The notes: generated by a model from the letters alone, not told the origin. A stretch of DNA of 64,000 nt from Paraburkholderia sp. Ac-20340 (GCF_017104965.1 NZ_JAAGPR010000007.1:124001-188000), one strand, 5' to 3'; counted from the stretch's first letter, positions 51,242-60,452 are shown. Translations and numbers: made by a program.

Positions 51242-51798
51242 TCGATCACAGAACCGACTCCACGTCATCACTCTTTTCGCGCGTTTACTCCATTAGCAAA
51301 AACCATTAAGAGAAACGAGCGTTACGCGTCACTTGCAACAACGCGATGATGCCGATCTGGAACGCAATCAATTCCAGACCTTCTAGCGGGATGCCATTAC
51401 AAAAAATTACATGACAAGAAAATGAATTGCATCCCCGCTAAATTTCCGGCAACAACACAAATACGTACCTCCGCTTATCTCGCGCGCATAAGCTGACATA
51501 ACAATCTGTCAGCGCGAATTCGAATCAATCAATTCGGATTCCGACATAAACATCGCGCAGCACTCGCTACAAGAACATCGCCACCCTCACCTATCATTCT
51601 TGAGAGGGTACTTTCGCGAAGAAAGTCTCCTATATTCCGCTTGGCGCGACGGATGAATTCTTTATCTAGCGCGCACTTTCCCAGGGCCGAACCGGAAAGT
51701 CGCTTTCGTATTGTCTCGATGTGATTGACGTAAAATTCAACTCCAGTTCCATCAGGACCGGAGACTCACTTCTTATATTTTTAAAACGTGGGGGAATG
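51242..51798. other. AT-rich 557-bp leader with several dyads upstream of AidA-like gene
   Basis: No credible CDS. Inverted repeats seen: TCTGGAA (51356-51362) with TTCCAGA (51372-51378); GCTGACA (51492-51498) with TGTCAGC (51507-51513); CGAATT facing AATTCG near 51515-51536; ACCCTC with GAGGGT around 51583-51609. ACCTATC (51589-51595) equals one arm of the luxI-upstream dyad. Probably a regulated promoter region. Confidence 0.45.
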
Positions 51799-52206
51799 AT
51801 GGCTACGATCTATGTGAATGTGCTTGTCAATGTCGCCAAGGCAATTGCTGAAAACAATCTGGCGAAATATGTTTTTATGGTCGATTCGACCGGCTACAGC
51901 GGCGACGGATCGGAAGGGACCAATGAATTGCGCACCAAGTGCCAAAACGGCGATACGATCGTGTGGTCGGCTGTTTCCATCAACCCTGGCGAATCCATTT
52001 CCATTCTTTCGTTTAACGGCCAGGCCATTCCCAATATGGTCAATCCGCAAAGTTATCCGCAATACGACGGAACGGTTTGGGGCGGCCGCGTCAACAGCGC
52101 GGGAAACAACGTCCAATATACGATTACCATGCTGCTGGAAGATAACGCTCATATGACGTTTGATCCGTTTATTACGGCAACCAATCCGACGCTCAATGAA
52201 CGTTAA
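51799..52206 (+). CDS. AidA/PixA-like inclusion-body family protein
   Basis: The 135-aa protein starts MATIYVNVLVNVAKAIAEN (51799; GGGGG upstream; ATG at 51796 is an alternative). It is a single beta-rich domain with VFMVDSTGYSGDGSEGTNEL, GDTIVWSAVSINPGESISI and a C-terminal ITMLLEDNAHMTFDPFI. This pattern resembles the AidA/PixA family; AidA of Burkholderia cenocepacia is strongly quorum-sensing-regulated and PixA of Xenorhabdus forms inclusions (established). No signal peptide. Its moderate GC and long AT-rich leader are unlike its neighbours. Molecular role unknown; family match is by eye. Confidence 0.6.
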   Translation: MATIYVNVLVNVAKAIAENNLAKYVFMVDSTGYSGDGSEGTNELRTKCQNGDTIVWSAVSINPGESISILSFNGQAIPNMVNPQSYPQYDGTVWGGRVNSAGNNVQYTITMLLEDNAHMTFDPFITATNPTLNER

Positions 52207-52311
52207 ATAGCCGCCGTGCACAAACGATTCCAGCCTGCTTCCAGCACCGGAAACTGACTGGAATCGCACCGGCAGATGGAAAGGCCACGCAATGCGTGGC
52301 CATTTACGTTT

Positions 52312-53211
52312 TCAGCTACGCGCCGACATATAGTCGAACAGGCTCACGATATCCGAACTCGGCGCACTGCCCGCCTTGATACCCACCCAGAGCGTGCGCG
52401 TGGACCACGCATCCGCGAGTTTCACTTTGGAAACGCCGATCTTGCCGCGCTCGTCGCTCACCGAATCGCGCGGCAGAATGCCAATGCCCAGCCCCGCTTC
52501 GATCATGCGGCACACGCCATCGAAATTCGACGCCTGAATGCGCAACTTGAGCGAGCGCTCGGCGGCGAACGCTGCGTCGGTCATGCGGGCGAGCAGCGAA
52601 CTGCCGTCGCTCAGGCCGACATAATCTTCGTCGAGCGTATCCGCAAAACGAATGATGTCCTGCTTTGCAAAGCGATGCCCCTGCGGCACCAGCAACACGA
52701 GTTCGTCACGCCGATAAAGACGCCGTTCGACGCCCGGCGCGGGCACGTTGTCCGCGAACACGCCAATATCGGCCTTGCCTGCGTTCAGTGCTTCGACGAT
52801 CTCATGGCTCAGGCGCTCTTCCAGACTGACCTTGATGCCCGGATGCCCGTTGAGAAAGCCGGCGAGATCCACGGGCAGAAACTGCACGATCGCCGAGGTA
52901 TTGGCCCACATGCGCACGTGGCCGCGCACGCCGGCCGCGTAATCGCCCATCTCGCTCGCCATGCGGTTGACCTGATCGACCACGCGCGTGGCATGTTCGA
53001 GCAGTGCGATGCCGGCGGGCGTGAGTTCCACGCCGCGCGCGCGGCGGATAAAGAGCGCGCAGTCCGTCACGCTCTCCAGTTCCGCAATGCGCTTGCTCAC
53101 GGCAGAGAGCGTGAGCTGGCCGTGCTCGGCGGCCTTGGTCAGGCTGCCATGCTCCGAAACGAGCAGAAACACGCGCAACGACTGCAGATCGAAATGAAGC
53201 GGATTGACCAT
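52312..53211 (-). CDS. LysR-family regulator near CoA-transferase operon
   Basis: A 299-aa LysR protein. HTH about 8-66 (LQSLRVFLLVSEHGSLTKAAEHGQLTLSAVSKRIAELE) and effector domain about 92-290. It lies downstream of, and in the same direction as, the caiB/HMGL/VOC genes, 269 bp after the VOC stop, so it probably has its own promoter. It may regulate that operon; distance makes this tentative. Confidence 0.9.
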   Translation of the reverse strand: MVNPLHFDLQSLRVFLLVSEHGSLTKAAEHGQLTLSAVSKRIAELESVTDCALFIRRARGVELTPAGIALLEHATRVVDQVNRMASEMGDYAAGVRGHVRMWANTSAIVQFLPVDLAGFLNGHPGIKVSLEERLSHEIVEALNAGKADIGVFADNVPAPGVERRLYRRDELVLLVPQGHRFAKQDIIRFADTLDEDYVGLSDGSSLLARMTDAAFAAERSLKLRIQASNFDGVCRMIEAGLGIGILPRDSVSDERGKIGVSKVKLADAWSTRTLWVGIKAGSAPSSDIVSLFDYMSARS

Positions 53212-53460
53212 GATGCAAGGGGAAAGGTTTGCTAACGGAACCGATGGATCAGGTCATTGTGCGGCATCTGGCGCGCATGCGAAAGGTGCGTGCCCCAAGC
53301 GGGCTTCGATAGGAAGGCAACGGAGGAAGGACTGCGGCAGGCGGGACGAGAGAGGCGGACGCGCGTGGCGCGTCCGTGCACGGGCTCGATCGCCCATGCT
53401 TTCGGCAGCGGGACGGCGCCCCCCGTCTCACTGCGAAAGAGAAAAACAATCCGGGAAAAC

Positions 53461-53482
53461 TTTTTCTCCGATCGGAAACTTT
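53461..53482. repeat. Copy 2 of intergenic TTCCGATCGGAA palindrome
   Basis: TTTTTCTCCGATCGGAAACT continues with TT and overlaps the last two bases of the VOC stop codon. Core 12 bp differs from copy 1 at one position (CTCCGATCGGAA). Confidence 0.55.
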
Positions 53483-53864
53483 AGATCAGTTCGGAGATTT
53501 CGATGAGATTCAGATCGGGATCACGCACATAAACGGAGCGGATCTTCTGCGTCGCGCCCGTGCGCTCGACCGGTCCTTCCACAATGGGCCATTCGCACGC
53601 ATTCAGATGCGTGATCACCGCATCGAGCGGCACCGCGGCGATAAAGCAGAGATCGAGCGCGCCGGGCACCGGCACGTGCGCCTTCGGCTCGAATTCCGCG
53701 CCACGCACATGCAGATTGATCTTCTGGTTGCCGAAACGAAACGCGAGGCGCCCCGCGCCAAAGGTCTCCAGTTGCATCTGCAACACTTCCGTGTAGAAGT
53801 GCTTCGTCGCTTCGGGGTCCACGCAGGTCAGGACCAGATGGTCGAGATGATCGATCAATGCCAT
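53481..53864 (-). CDS. VOC-superfamily (glyoxalase-like) protein
   Basis: A 127-aa single VOC module: DHLDHLVLTCVDPEATKHFYTEVLQMQ at the start, FGNQKINLHV in the middle, SVYVRDPDLNLIEIS at the end. Putative metal ligands are the His in DHLVLT, the His in INLHV and the Glu in LIEIS. AAGGAGTGAATCA sets the start, 11 bp after the HMG-CoA-lyase-like gene. Members include glyoxalase I, dioxygenases and fosfomycin-type enzymes; in this operon a step on an acyl-CoA or oxo-acid is possible. Confidence 0.85.
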   Translation of the reverse strand: MALIDHLDHLVLTCVDPEATKHFYTEVLQMQLETFGAGRLAFRFGNQKINLHVRGAEFEPKAHVPVPGALDLCFIAAVPLDAVITHLNACEWPIVEGPVERTGATQKIRSVYVRDPDLNLIEISELI

Positions 53865-53875
53865 TGATTCACTCC

Positions 53876-54835
53876 TTATGAGAACGCGCGCTGCTCGGGC
53901 ATGCCTTGCACGCCGCCAGGCAACGGATGAAGGTCGGTGCGGCGGCCCGCCTTGAGGATCTGGCTCGGCACGTCATGGCCGATCAGCGCAGGCAGACGCG
54001 CCGACGCATCAAGCACGGCGGCAAGATTCACGCCGGTATCGTAGCCGTCCAGTTCGAGCATGTGTACCAGTTCTTCGGTGCAGACGTTGCCCGTGGCGCC
54101 CGGCGCATACGGACAGCCACCGAGCCCGCCGAGCGACGCATCGAAGCGCACGATGCCCGCTTCGAGCGCGGCCAGCGTATTGGCAAGCGCCATGCCGCGC
54201 GTATTGTGAAAATGCAGCGTCAATTCGAGCGCATCGAATTGTGCGCGCGAGCGCTCGCACAGCTCGCGCACCTGACTCGGATAAGCCATACCGGTCGTAT
54301 CGCAAAGCGTGATGCCATGCACGCCGCGCTCTGCAAAGCGCGCCATCCAGTCGAGCACGGTTGCAAGCGGCACATCGCCTTCCATCGGACAGCCCATCGC
54401 GGTCGACAGCGAGACGTTGATCGCCACGCCCGTGCCGCGCATTGCGTCGATCACATCGCCGAGTTGTGCAAACGACTGCTCGCGCGTCATGCGCAGATTC
54501 GCGCGATTGTGGCTTTCGCTCAAGGACATCACGAGATTCACTTCGTCCACGTTGCACGAAAGCGCGCGCTCCGCGCCTCGCACATTCGGCACAAGTACCG
54601 TATAGACCACGCCCGGTTGGCGCGCGATGCCATGCATGACGGCCTCCGCGTCGCGCAGCGCGGGAATCGCTTTCGGCGAAGTGAACGACGTCACTTCGAT
54701 CTTCGCGTAGCCGCATGCGCTCAGCGCATCGATCAGTGCGATTTTATCGTCGGTATCGATAAAAGCCGCTTCGTTCTGGAAGCCGTCGCGTGTTGCGACT
54801 TCGTTCAGATACAGGCGTTTTGACTGCTTCGTCAT
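53876..54835 (-). CDS. HMG-CoA lyase-like acyl-CoA lyase
   Basis: A 319-aa TIM-barrel lyase with the HMGL signatures: VATRDGFQNE (active-site Arg/Asp), YAKIEVTSFTSPKAIPAL, the metal-binding HFHNTRG and the GLGGCPYAPGATGNVCTEELV loop with the catalytic Cys. Family members split 3-hydroxy-3-methylglutaryl-CoA or related 3-hydroxyacyl-CoAs into acetyl-CoA and an oxo-acid. GGAGGAGACC precedes the ATG. It follows the CoA-transferase by 15 bp, a pairing that suggests activation of a branched hydroxy-dicarboxylate to its CoA ester and then cleavage. Confidence 0.92.
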   Translation of the reverse strand: MTKQSKRLYLNEVATRDGFQNEAAFIDTDDKIALIDALSACGYAKIEVTSFTSPKAIPALRDAEAVMHGIARQPGVVYTVLVPNVRGAERALSCNVDEVNLVMSLSESHNRANLRMTREQSFAQLGDVIDAMRGTGVAINVSLSTAMGCPMEGDVPLATVLDWMARFAERGVHGITLCDTTGMAYPSQVRELCERSRAQFDALELTLHFHNTRGMALANTLAALEAGIVRFDASLGGLGGCPYAPGATGNVCTEELVHMLELDGYDTGVNLAAVLDASARLPALIGHDVPSQILKAGRRTDLHPLPGGVQGMPEQRAFS

Positions 54836-54850
54836 GGTCTCCTCCCGCGT

Positions 54851-56041
54851 TCAGATCACACCGCGTGCGCGCCAGGCGTCACGCGTCGCTGCGTCGATGC
54901 CGATCGATTCCAGCACCGTATCGGTATGCTCGCCGAGCGTCGGCGCGCTGTGCTCGATCACACCGGGCGTCGCGTTCAGCTTCGGCACGATGCCGGGCAC
55001 CTGCACCGGCGTGCCGTCGGGCAGGCGGTCTTCGACGATCATCTCGCGGGCGTGGTAATGCGGATCGGCGGCGATATCCGCCACGTCATAGATACGCCCC
55101 GCCGGAATGCGCGCCTCGTTGAGCGCGGCAAGCACATCGTCGAGCGTGCGGCGCGCACACCAGGCGCCAATCGCCTCGTCGATGCGCGCGACCTGCGCGA
55201 CGCGTCCGTCGTTCTGCGCAAGCGCCGGATCGGCGCCCAGATCCGGGCGCTCGATCAACTCCATCAAGCGGCGATAGATACTGTCGCCGTTGCCCGCAAT
55301 CAGCGCGTATTTGCCGTCGCTGCAACGGTAGGCATTACTCGGCGCGATGCCGGGCAAGCTACTGCCGGCAGGCTGGCGCACCGTGCCGAACACCGAATAC
55401 TCCGGCAGCAGACTCTCCATCATGTTGAACACCGATTCATAAAGCGCGACGTCCACCACCTGGCCCTTGCCGCCCTGCTGCTCGCGATGGCGCAAGGCCA
55501 TCAGGATGCCGATCACACCATGCAGCGCGGAAAGCGAATCGCCGATCGAAATCCCCACGCGCACCGGTGTACGTTCTGGCTCGCCGCTGAGATGGCGCAG
55601 ACCGCCCATCGCTTCCGCCACGACGCCGAAACCGGGCCGGTCGCGATACGGTCCCGTCTGACCATAGCCCGACACGCGCAGCATGATGAGCCCCGGGTTG
55701 ATCTCGCTGAGCACGTCCCAGCCCAAACCCCAGCCCTCGAGCGTGCCAGGGCGAAAGTTCTCGATCAGCACGTCTGTTTCCGATACGAGACGACGGATCA
55801 CATCCTGCCCTTCCGGCGCGCGCAGATCGAGCGTGAGCGATTGCTTGTTGCGCGATTGCGCCGCCCACCACACGGAAGTGCCTTCGTGCAGCAGACGCCA
55901 TTTGCGCAGCGGGTCGCCGCTGCCCGGCGGCTCGACCTTGATGACGCTCGCGCCGAACTCAGCGAGCATTTTCCCGGCGAACGGGCCCGCGATCAGCTGC
56001 CCAAGCTCCAGAACGCGGATACCCGAAAGGGGTCGTGACAT
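54851..56041 (-). CDS. CaiB/BaiF-type CoA-transferase
   Basis: The 396-aa class-III CoA-transferase has PLSGIRVLELGQLIAGPFAGKMLAEFGASVIKVEPPGSGDPLR at the N-terminus. The loop NKQSLTLDLRAPEG is next, and the catalytic Asp lies in the NFRPGTLEGWGLGWD...YGQTGPYRDRPGFG region. It moves CoA between organic acids (e.g. succinyl-CoA to a hydroxy-acid). GGAGACAATC sets the start. First gene of the CoA-transferase / HMGL / VOC operon. Confidence 0.93.
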   Translation of the reverse strand: MSRPLSGIRVLELGQLIAGPFAGKMLAEFGASVIKVEPPGSGDPLRKWRLLHEGTSVWWAAQSRNKQSLTLDLRAPEGQDVIRRLVSETDVLIENFRPGTLEGWGLGWDVLSEINPGLIMLRVSGYGQTGPYRDRPGFGVVAEAMGGLRHLSGEPERTPVRVGISIGDSLSALHGVIGILMALRHREQQGGKGQVVDVALYESVFNMMESLLPEYSVFGTVRQPAGSSLPGIAPSNAYRCSDGKYALIAGNGDSIYRRLMELIERPDLGADPALAQNDGRVAQVARIDEAIGAWCARRTLDDVLAALNEARIPAGRIYDVADIAADPHYHAREMIVEDRLPDGTPVQVPGIVPKLNATPGVIEHSAPTLGEHTDTVLESIGIDAATRDAWRARGVI

Positions 56042-56194
56042 GATTGTCTCCAGACTGGTTTTCGAATCTGGACACCATCATGGGCTGGATCGGGCGCTTT
56101 GATAATCGATGGTTGCTCAATCGGGGTTGAGCAAATGGAAAGGCTTGCGGTTCGCGAGCGCGGCTCCCGCAATATTCCCGAGATTTTCCCGCGC

Positions 56195-56215
56195 TTTTCC
56201 CGATCGGAAACTTTT
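56195..56215. repeat. Copy 3 of intergenic TTCCGATCGGAA palindrome
   Basis: TTTTCCCGATCGGAAACTTT plus T lies in the 319-bp gap between divergent caiB and the hydroxyacid dehydrogenase. The rest of the gap (56042-56360) is otherwise featureless apart from several TTTTCCCG runs (near 56184, 56319, 56343). Confidence 0.55.
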
Positions 56216-56360
56216 GTCGATCAAACAGCAAACCTCGTGGATCACGCGCGCCGCACAATGCAGCGTGACTGAAGGGTGACTGCATGGCGCGCCCTTCCGT
56301 GCTCCTTCAAGCGCAACAATTTTCCCGATTTCCGATCCGCCCATTTTCCCGCTCTCGCTC

Positions 56361-57341
56361 ATGACCGACCTGGCTGCGCCACCCCGCGTCGTTTTTCTCG
56401 ACCGCGCCACTCTTGCGCCGCAATCCCGTTTGCGCGCCTTGCCGTTCGACCATCGCCTGGAAACTTACGATCGCACCTTGCCCGCCGAGGTGACGCAACG
56501 TATCCGTGACGCCGATATCGTCATCACCAACAAGGCGCCGATCACGGCGGACGCGCTCGCACAGGCACCGCGCGTACGCATGATCGCCGTCGCGGCAACC
56601 GGCACCGACAATATCGATCTACAGGCCTGCGCCGCGCGTGACATCGTCGTGAGCAATATTCGCGGCTATGCGCGCAACACGGTACCGGAGCACACCTTTG
56701 CGCTGATCTTCGCGCTGCGGCGCAGCCTCGTCGCCTATCGTGAAGCCGTGCGCGCCGGGCGCTGGCTCGAAGCGGGCCAATTCTGCTTCTTCGATTATCC
56801 GATTCGCGATCTGGCAGGGTCGACGCTCGGCATTATCGGCGCGGGCGCGCTCGGGCAAGCAACGGCAGCGATCGGTCGTGCGCTGGGACTGCGCGTGCTG
56901 TTCGCGGCACACGCAGACCGCGCTGATACCACCGAGGATTTCGTGCCCTTAGACACGCTGCTCGCGCAAAGCGACATCATCTCGCTGCACTGTCCGCTCA
57001 CGCCCGCTACGCGCAACCTGATCGATGCAGCTGCTTTCGCACGCATGGCACGCCGCCCGCTGCTGATCAATACCGCGCGCGGCGGTCTCGTGGACGAAGC
57101 CGCGCTGGTCGACGCGCTTCAATCCGGGCAACTATCTGGCGCGGGTTTCGATGTGGTTTCGCAAGAACCGTTGCCTGCGCAACATCCTTTCCAGGCGATA
57201 CTCGGGCATCCCGGCTTTATTCTCACGCCTCACGTTGCGTGGGCGAGCGACGAAGCGATTCAGGCGCTAGCCGATCAACTGATCGACAATATCGCGGCGT
57301 TTTATGCGGGGCAGCCGAGGCATGTCGTCGGACGCAAATAA
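56361..57341 (+). CDS. D-2-hydroxyacid dehydrogenase (glycerate/hydroxypyruvate reductase type)
   Basis: The 326-aa enzyme has the split substrate domain and a Rossmann domain (about 100-290) with GIIGAGALGQATAAIGRALG. The catalytic trio is visible: Arg in LLINTARGGLVDE, Glu in DVVSQEPLP and His in LTPHVAWAS. It reduces a 2-oxo-acid such as glyoxylate or hydroxypyruvate with NAD(P)H. No SD is obvious before the ATG. It is divergent from the CoA-transferase operon and ends at a strong terminator. Confidence 0.93.
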   Translation: MTDLAAPPRVVFLDRATLAPQSRLRALPFDHRLETYDRTLPAEVTQRIRDADIVITNKAPITADALAQAPRVRMIAVAATGTDNIDLQACAARDIVVSNIRGYARNTVPEHTFALIFALRRSLVAYREAVRAGRWLEAGQFCFFDYPIRDLAGSTLGIIGAGALGQATAAIGRALGLRVLFAAHADRADTTEDFVPLDTLLAQSDIISLHCPLTPATRNLIDAAAFARMARRPLLINTARGGLVDEAALVDALQSGQLSGAGFDVVSQEPLPAQHPFQAILGHPGFILTPHVAWASDEAIQALADQLIDNIAAFYAGQPRHVVGRK

Positions 57342-57360
57342 ACGCAACGCCTCGAAAAGC

Positions 57361-57382
57361 AAAAGGCCCTCGCGGGCCTTTT
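57361..57382 (+). terminator. Rho-independent terminator
   Basis: AAAAGGCCC (57361-57369), a TCGC loop and GGGCCTTTT (57374-57382) lie 19 bp after the hydroxyacid dehydrogenase stop. The A/T-flanked stem can also serve the convergent small gene at 57433. Confidence 0.85.
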
Positions 57383-57432
57383 CATTTCCATCTCATCGCT
57401 GGCGAATCACGCGCGATGCATCAACAGCACAT

Positions 57433-57678
57433 TCAAGCCGAAGCCGGATGTGCCGTGTGCCAGTCATCGATGGACTGACGCGCCTTGTGCTCCACCATGC
57501 TCACCACCATCAGCACATCGATCTTGAGCTTGGGAAACTCGAGGTCCACGACCGGCAACTGGACATCGCGTACTTCGTCTTTCACGCCTTTGATATCTGC
57601 GCGGCACAGCCATTGGGTGTCCGTCGCGTCGGCTTTCGTATCGACATTGATCTGAAAGCCACGGTATTCGATCGACAT
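57433..57678 (-). CDS. Small conserved-looking protein, unknown function
   Basis: An 81-aa protein starting MSIEYRGFQINVDTKADATDTQWLCRADIKG. The pattern (a strand 'YRGFQINV', a Cys, then 'LEFPKLKIDVLMVVSMVEHKARQSIDDWHTA', probably a helix) resembles small single-domain proteins widespread in Burkholderia, but I cannot name it. Convergent with the hydroxyacid dehydrogenase and downstream of the gamma-glutamyltransferase-like gene. Confidence 0.6.
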   Translation of the reverse strand: MSIEYRGFQINVDTKADATDTQWLCRADIKGVKDEVRDVQLPVVDLEFPKLKIDVLMVVSMVEHKARQSIDDWHTAHPASA

Positions 57679-57814
57679 TTAACTCTCCGCCATCTGACAA
57701 AACGTAAGCATCACGCGTTGCTGCACTGCAACGCCACCCACGAATATAGCACTGCTGGGTAAATCGTTCAGTACAGCGGGCCAGTGTGCATCAGACAGCG
57801 TCAAACGGGCGTGC

Positions 57815-59452
57815 TCAGAAACCCGCAGCGAGGCCGTCGCGCCGTGTATCGCTGGCCGCCACATAACCGCGTTCGAGGTCATCGCGATCGAGTTTCCAGA
57901 TGAATTGACCGGAGCCGAAATCCATATAAGGATCGTCGATACCCTGAATGACGTGGCCGCGTGCTTGCAGCGCCTGCGCGGTATCGGCATCGAAAGTCGA
58001 TTCGATATCCAGCGTGAAATCGCGATTCACTTTCCAGCGTGGCGCATCGCACGCGGCCTGCGGTTGCTGGCCGTAATCGAGCATACGCACCACCGTCTGC
58101 AGATGACCTTGTGGCTGCATGTCGCCGCCCATCACGCCGAAACTCATGACCGCTTCATCGCGGCCATTCACCTGCTGCGTGAGGAACGCGGGAATGATCG
58201 TATGGAATGGCCGCTTGCCGCCATCGACCACATTCGGCGAAGCCGGGTCCATCGAAAAACCGCAACCGCGATTCTGCATGGCAATACCGGTGCCCGGCAC
58301 GACTACGCCCGATCCAAAGCCCATATAGTTGGACTGGATAAAGCTCACCATCATGCCGCGCTCGTCGGCGGCGGAAAGATAAATCGTGCCGCCCGAGCGC
58401 GGCATGCCGAAATCGAATTGCGTCGCGCGCTTCGGGTCGATCAGCCTGGCGCGTTCCTTAAGATACGCCTCGTCGAGCATCTGTTCGGGCGTCACTTCCA
58501 TCGATTTCGGATCGGAAACATAACGATAAACATCGGCGAACGCGAGTTTCATCGCTTCGATCTGCAAATGCTGCGATTCGATGCCATCGCATGGCAACGC
58601 AGCAATATCGAATTGCTCCAGAATGCCGAGCGCAATGAGTGCCGCAATGCCCTGCCCATTAGGCGGAATCTCGTGCACGCGATAGCCGCGATAGCCCTTT
58701 GAAATAGGCTCGACCCACTCTGCGCGATAGTTGCGCAGATCGTCGAGCGTGAGCGCCCCGCCGCCTTCGCGTGCAAACGCCGCGATGCGCTCGGCGATTT
58801 CGCCTTCGTAATACGCGCGCGGCCCGGCTTCCGCGAGCCGCCGCAACGTGGCCGCATGGCCCGGCAAACGTACATGCTCGCTGATCTCGGGCGCGCGTCC
58901 GCGCGGCATAAATGTGTCTGCAAAACCCGGCTGATTGTGCAATTCCGGCACGGCAGCCTGCCATTTGCGCGCGACGATCGTGGGCACCGCATACCCGCGT
59001 TCAGCGATCTCGATCGCGGGCGCCATCAGGTCCGAGAACGGCAGCGAACCGAACTTCGCATGCAGCGCTTCCCAGCCTGCGATCACGCCCGGCACCGTGA
59101 CCGTATCCCAGCCGCGTTTGGGCTGTCTGGCCAAGCCGTTTTCCTCGCCGTATTTGCGGCGGAAGTAGTCGAGATTCCAGGCAGCCGGCGCGGTGCCGGA
59201 CGCATTCAGGCCATGCAGGCGCTCACCGTCCCAGACAAGCGCGAAAGCGTCGCCGCCGAGGCCGCACGACACCGGCTCGACCACCGTGATCGCCGCCGCA
59301 GCCGCAATCGCCGCGTCTACCGCGTTACCGCCTTTCCAGAGCATGCGCAAACCGGCCTGCGCCGCCAGCGGATGCGAGGTCGAAACGACGTTGCGGGCGA
59401 ACACCGGCAAGCGCGGCGTCGGATAAGGGTTGTGCCAGTTAAAGCGTGTCAT
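57815..59452 (-). CDS. Gamma-glutamyltransferase/acylase family protein
   Basis: A 545-aa Ntn-hydrolase that should self-cleave before the Thr of SGGT-IYLSAADERG; the next residue is Ile where E. coli GGT has a second Thr. N-terminal marks are VVSTSHPLAAQAGLRMLWKGGNAVDAAIA and SCGLGGDAFALV; the C-terminal part has SMDPASPNVVDGGKRPFHTIIPAF. There is no signal peptide, so it resembles the cytosolic YwrD-type or cephalosporin-acylase branch rather than periplasmic GGT. Start 59452 (MTRFNWHNPYP) matches the family N-terminus better than 59524. Divergent LysR at 59589. Confidence 0.9.
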   Translation of the reverse strand: MTRFNWHNPYPTPRLPVFARNVVSTSHPLAAQAGLRMLWKGGNAVDAAIAAAAAITVVEPVSCGLGGDAFALVWDGERLHGLNASGTAPAAWNLDYFRRKYGEENGLARQPKRGWDTVTVPGVIAGWEALHAKFGSLPFSDLMAPAIEIAERGYAVPTIVARKWQAAVPELHNQPGFADTFMPRGRAPEISEHVRLPGHAATLRRLAEAGPRAYYEGEIAERIAAFAREGGGALTLDDLRNYRAEWVEPISKGYRGYRVHEIPPNGQGIAALIALGILEQFDIAALPCDGIESQHLQIEAMKLAFADVYRYVSDPKSMEVTPEQMLDEAYLKERARLIDPKRATQFDFGMPRSGGTIYLSAADERGMMVSFIQSNYMGFGSGVVVPGTGIAMQNRGCGFSMDPASPNVVDGGKRPFHTIIPAFLTQQVNGRDEAVMSFGVMGGDMQPQGHLQTVVRMLDYGQQPQAACDAPRWKVNRDFTLDIESTFDADTAQALQARGHVIQGIDDPYMDFGSGQFIWKLDRDDLERGYVAASDTRRDGLAAGF

Positions 59453-59588
59453 GACGATATCGGTTGAAGTGGTCGAAGCACGGCGAAGCGCCAGCCAGGC
59501 GCATCGGTCAGACGGACATGACAATTATCTTGAAGGCTCAAGCAAAAAAACATTAATATTTTGTTTTCGATACTTAAATATTTCTTCC

Positions 59589-60452
59589 ATGCTCTCCCTG
59601 CGCATGCTGCGTACCTTGCACGCCGTCGCGCGTAGCGGCTCGTTCGCCCTCGCTGCGGAAAAGACCGCGCTCACGCAGGCGGCCGTGAGTCTGCAGATGC
59701 GCGGGCTCGAAGAAGCACTGGGGCGCCAGTTGTTCGACCGGCGCGCCCGTCAGGTGGCGTTTACGCGCGAAGGGCTGGAAATCTGCACGAAGGTCGAACG
59801 CATTCTCGATCTGATCGACGAACTGCCTGCCAGTGCGGACGATACGCTGCAAGGCTCGGTGATCGTCGGTGCCGTGGTCTCTGTGATCGGTGCGCTTTCG
59901 CTTGCCGTTGCGCACCTCAAGACCGGGCATCCCGAACTGGAAGTGCGCCTGACTTCCGCGCGCTCGGCCGAGCTGGCCGAGATGGTGGAAACGGGTGAAG
60001 TCGATGTGGCCGTGGTGGTCGGCAATGCCGACGGCACGGTGCACGAATCGCTCGCATGGACGCCGCTTTATGAAGAGCCGCTCATGCTTGTCACTAGCCG
60101 TGCCGTGAAAGGCAACGACACGCGGCGCATTCTGCGCGATCGAAACTTTCTCCGTTTCGATCGCCGTGTTCCAACCGGCAACGTGATCGACAACGCCTTG
60201 CGCACGCTCGGCATGAAACCGCAGGAATACCTCGAACTCAATTCCATCGAAACGATCGTCTCGCTCGTGCGCAACGATGTGGGTGTCAGCGTGCTGCCCG
60301 TGCTCCACAACGGCAATTGGCGTGACGATCCCAATCTGAAACTCATTACCTTGAGCAATCCGCCGTTCATGCGCACGGTTGGCATGATTCACCGTAAAAC
60401 CAATCGTCGCGCGGTCCTGTTCGCTACGCTCGCACAGATGCTGCGCGAATAA
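59589..60452 (+). CDS. LysR-family regulator divergent from gamma-glutamyltransferase-like gene
   Basis: A 287-aa LysR protein beginning MLSLRMLRTLHAVARSGSFALAAEKTALTQAAVSLQM (HTH about 3-60). The effector domain (about 88-283) begins GSVIVGAVVSVIGAL. The ATG at 59589 is chosen by alignment of the HTH; the upstream in-frame extension overlaps the divergent gene. The 136-bp shared gap is AT-rich (AAAAAAACATTAATATTTTG near 59545) and probably holds both promoters. Confidence 0.9.
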   Translation: MLSLRMLRTLHAVARSGSFALAAEKTALTQAAVSLQMRGLEEALGRQLFDRRARQVAFTREGLEICTKVERILDLIDELPASADDTLQGSVIVGAVVSVIGALSLAVAHLKTGHPELEVRLTSARSAELAEMVETGEVDVAVVVGNADGTVHESLAWTPLYEEPLMLVTSRAVKGNDTRRILRDRNFLRFDRRVPTGNVIDNALRTLGMKPQEYLELNSIETIVSLVRNDVGVSVLPVLHNGNWRDDPNLKLITLSNPPFMRTVGMIHRKTNRRAVLFATLAQMLRE

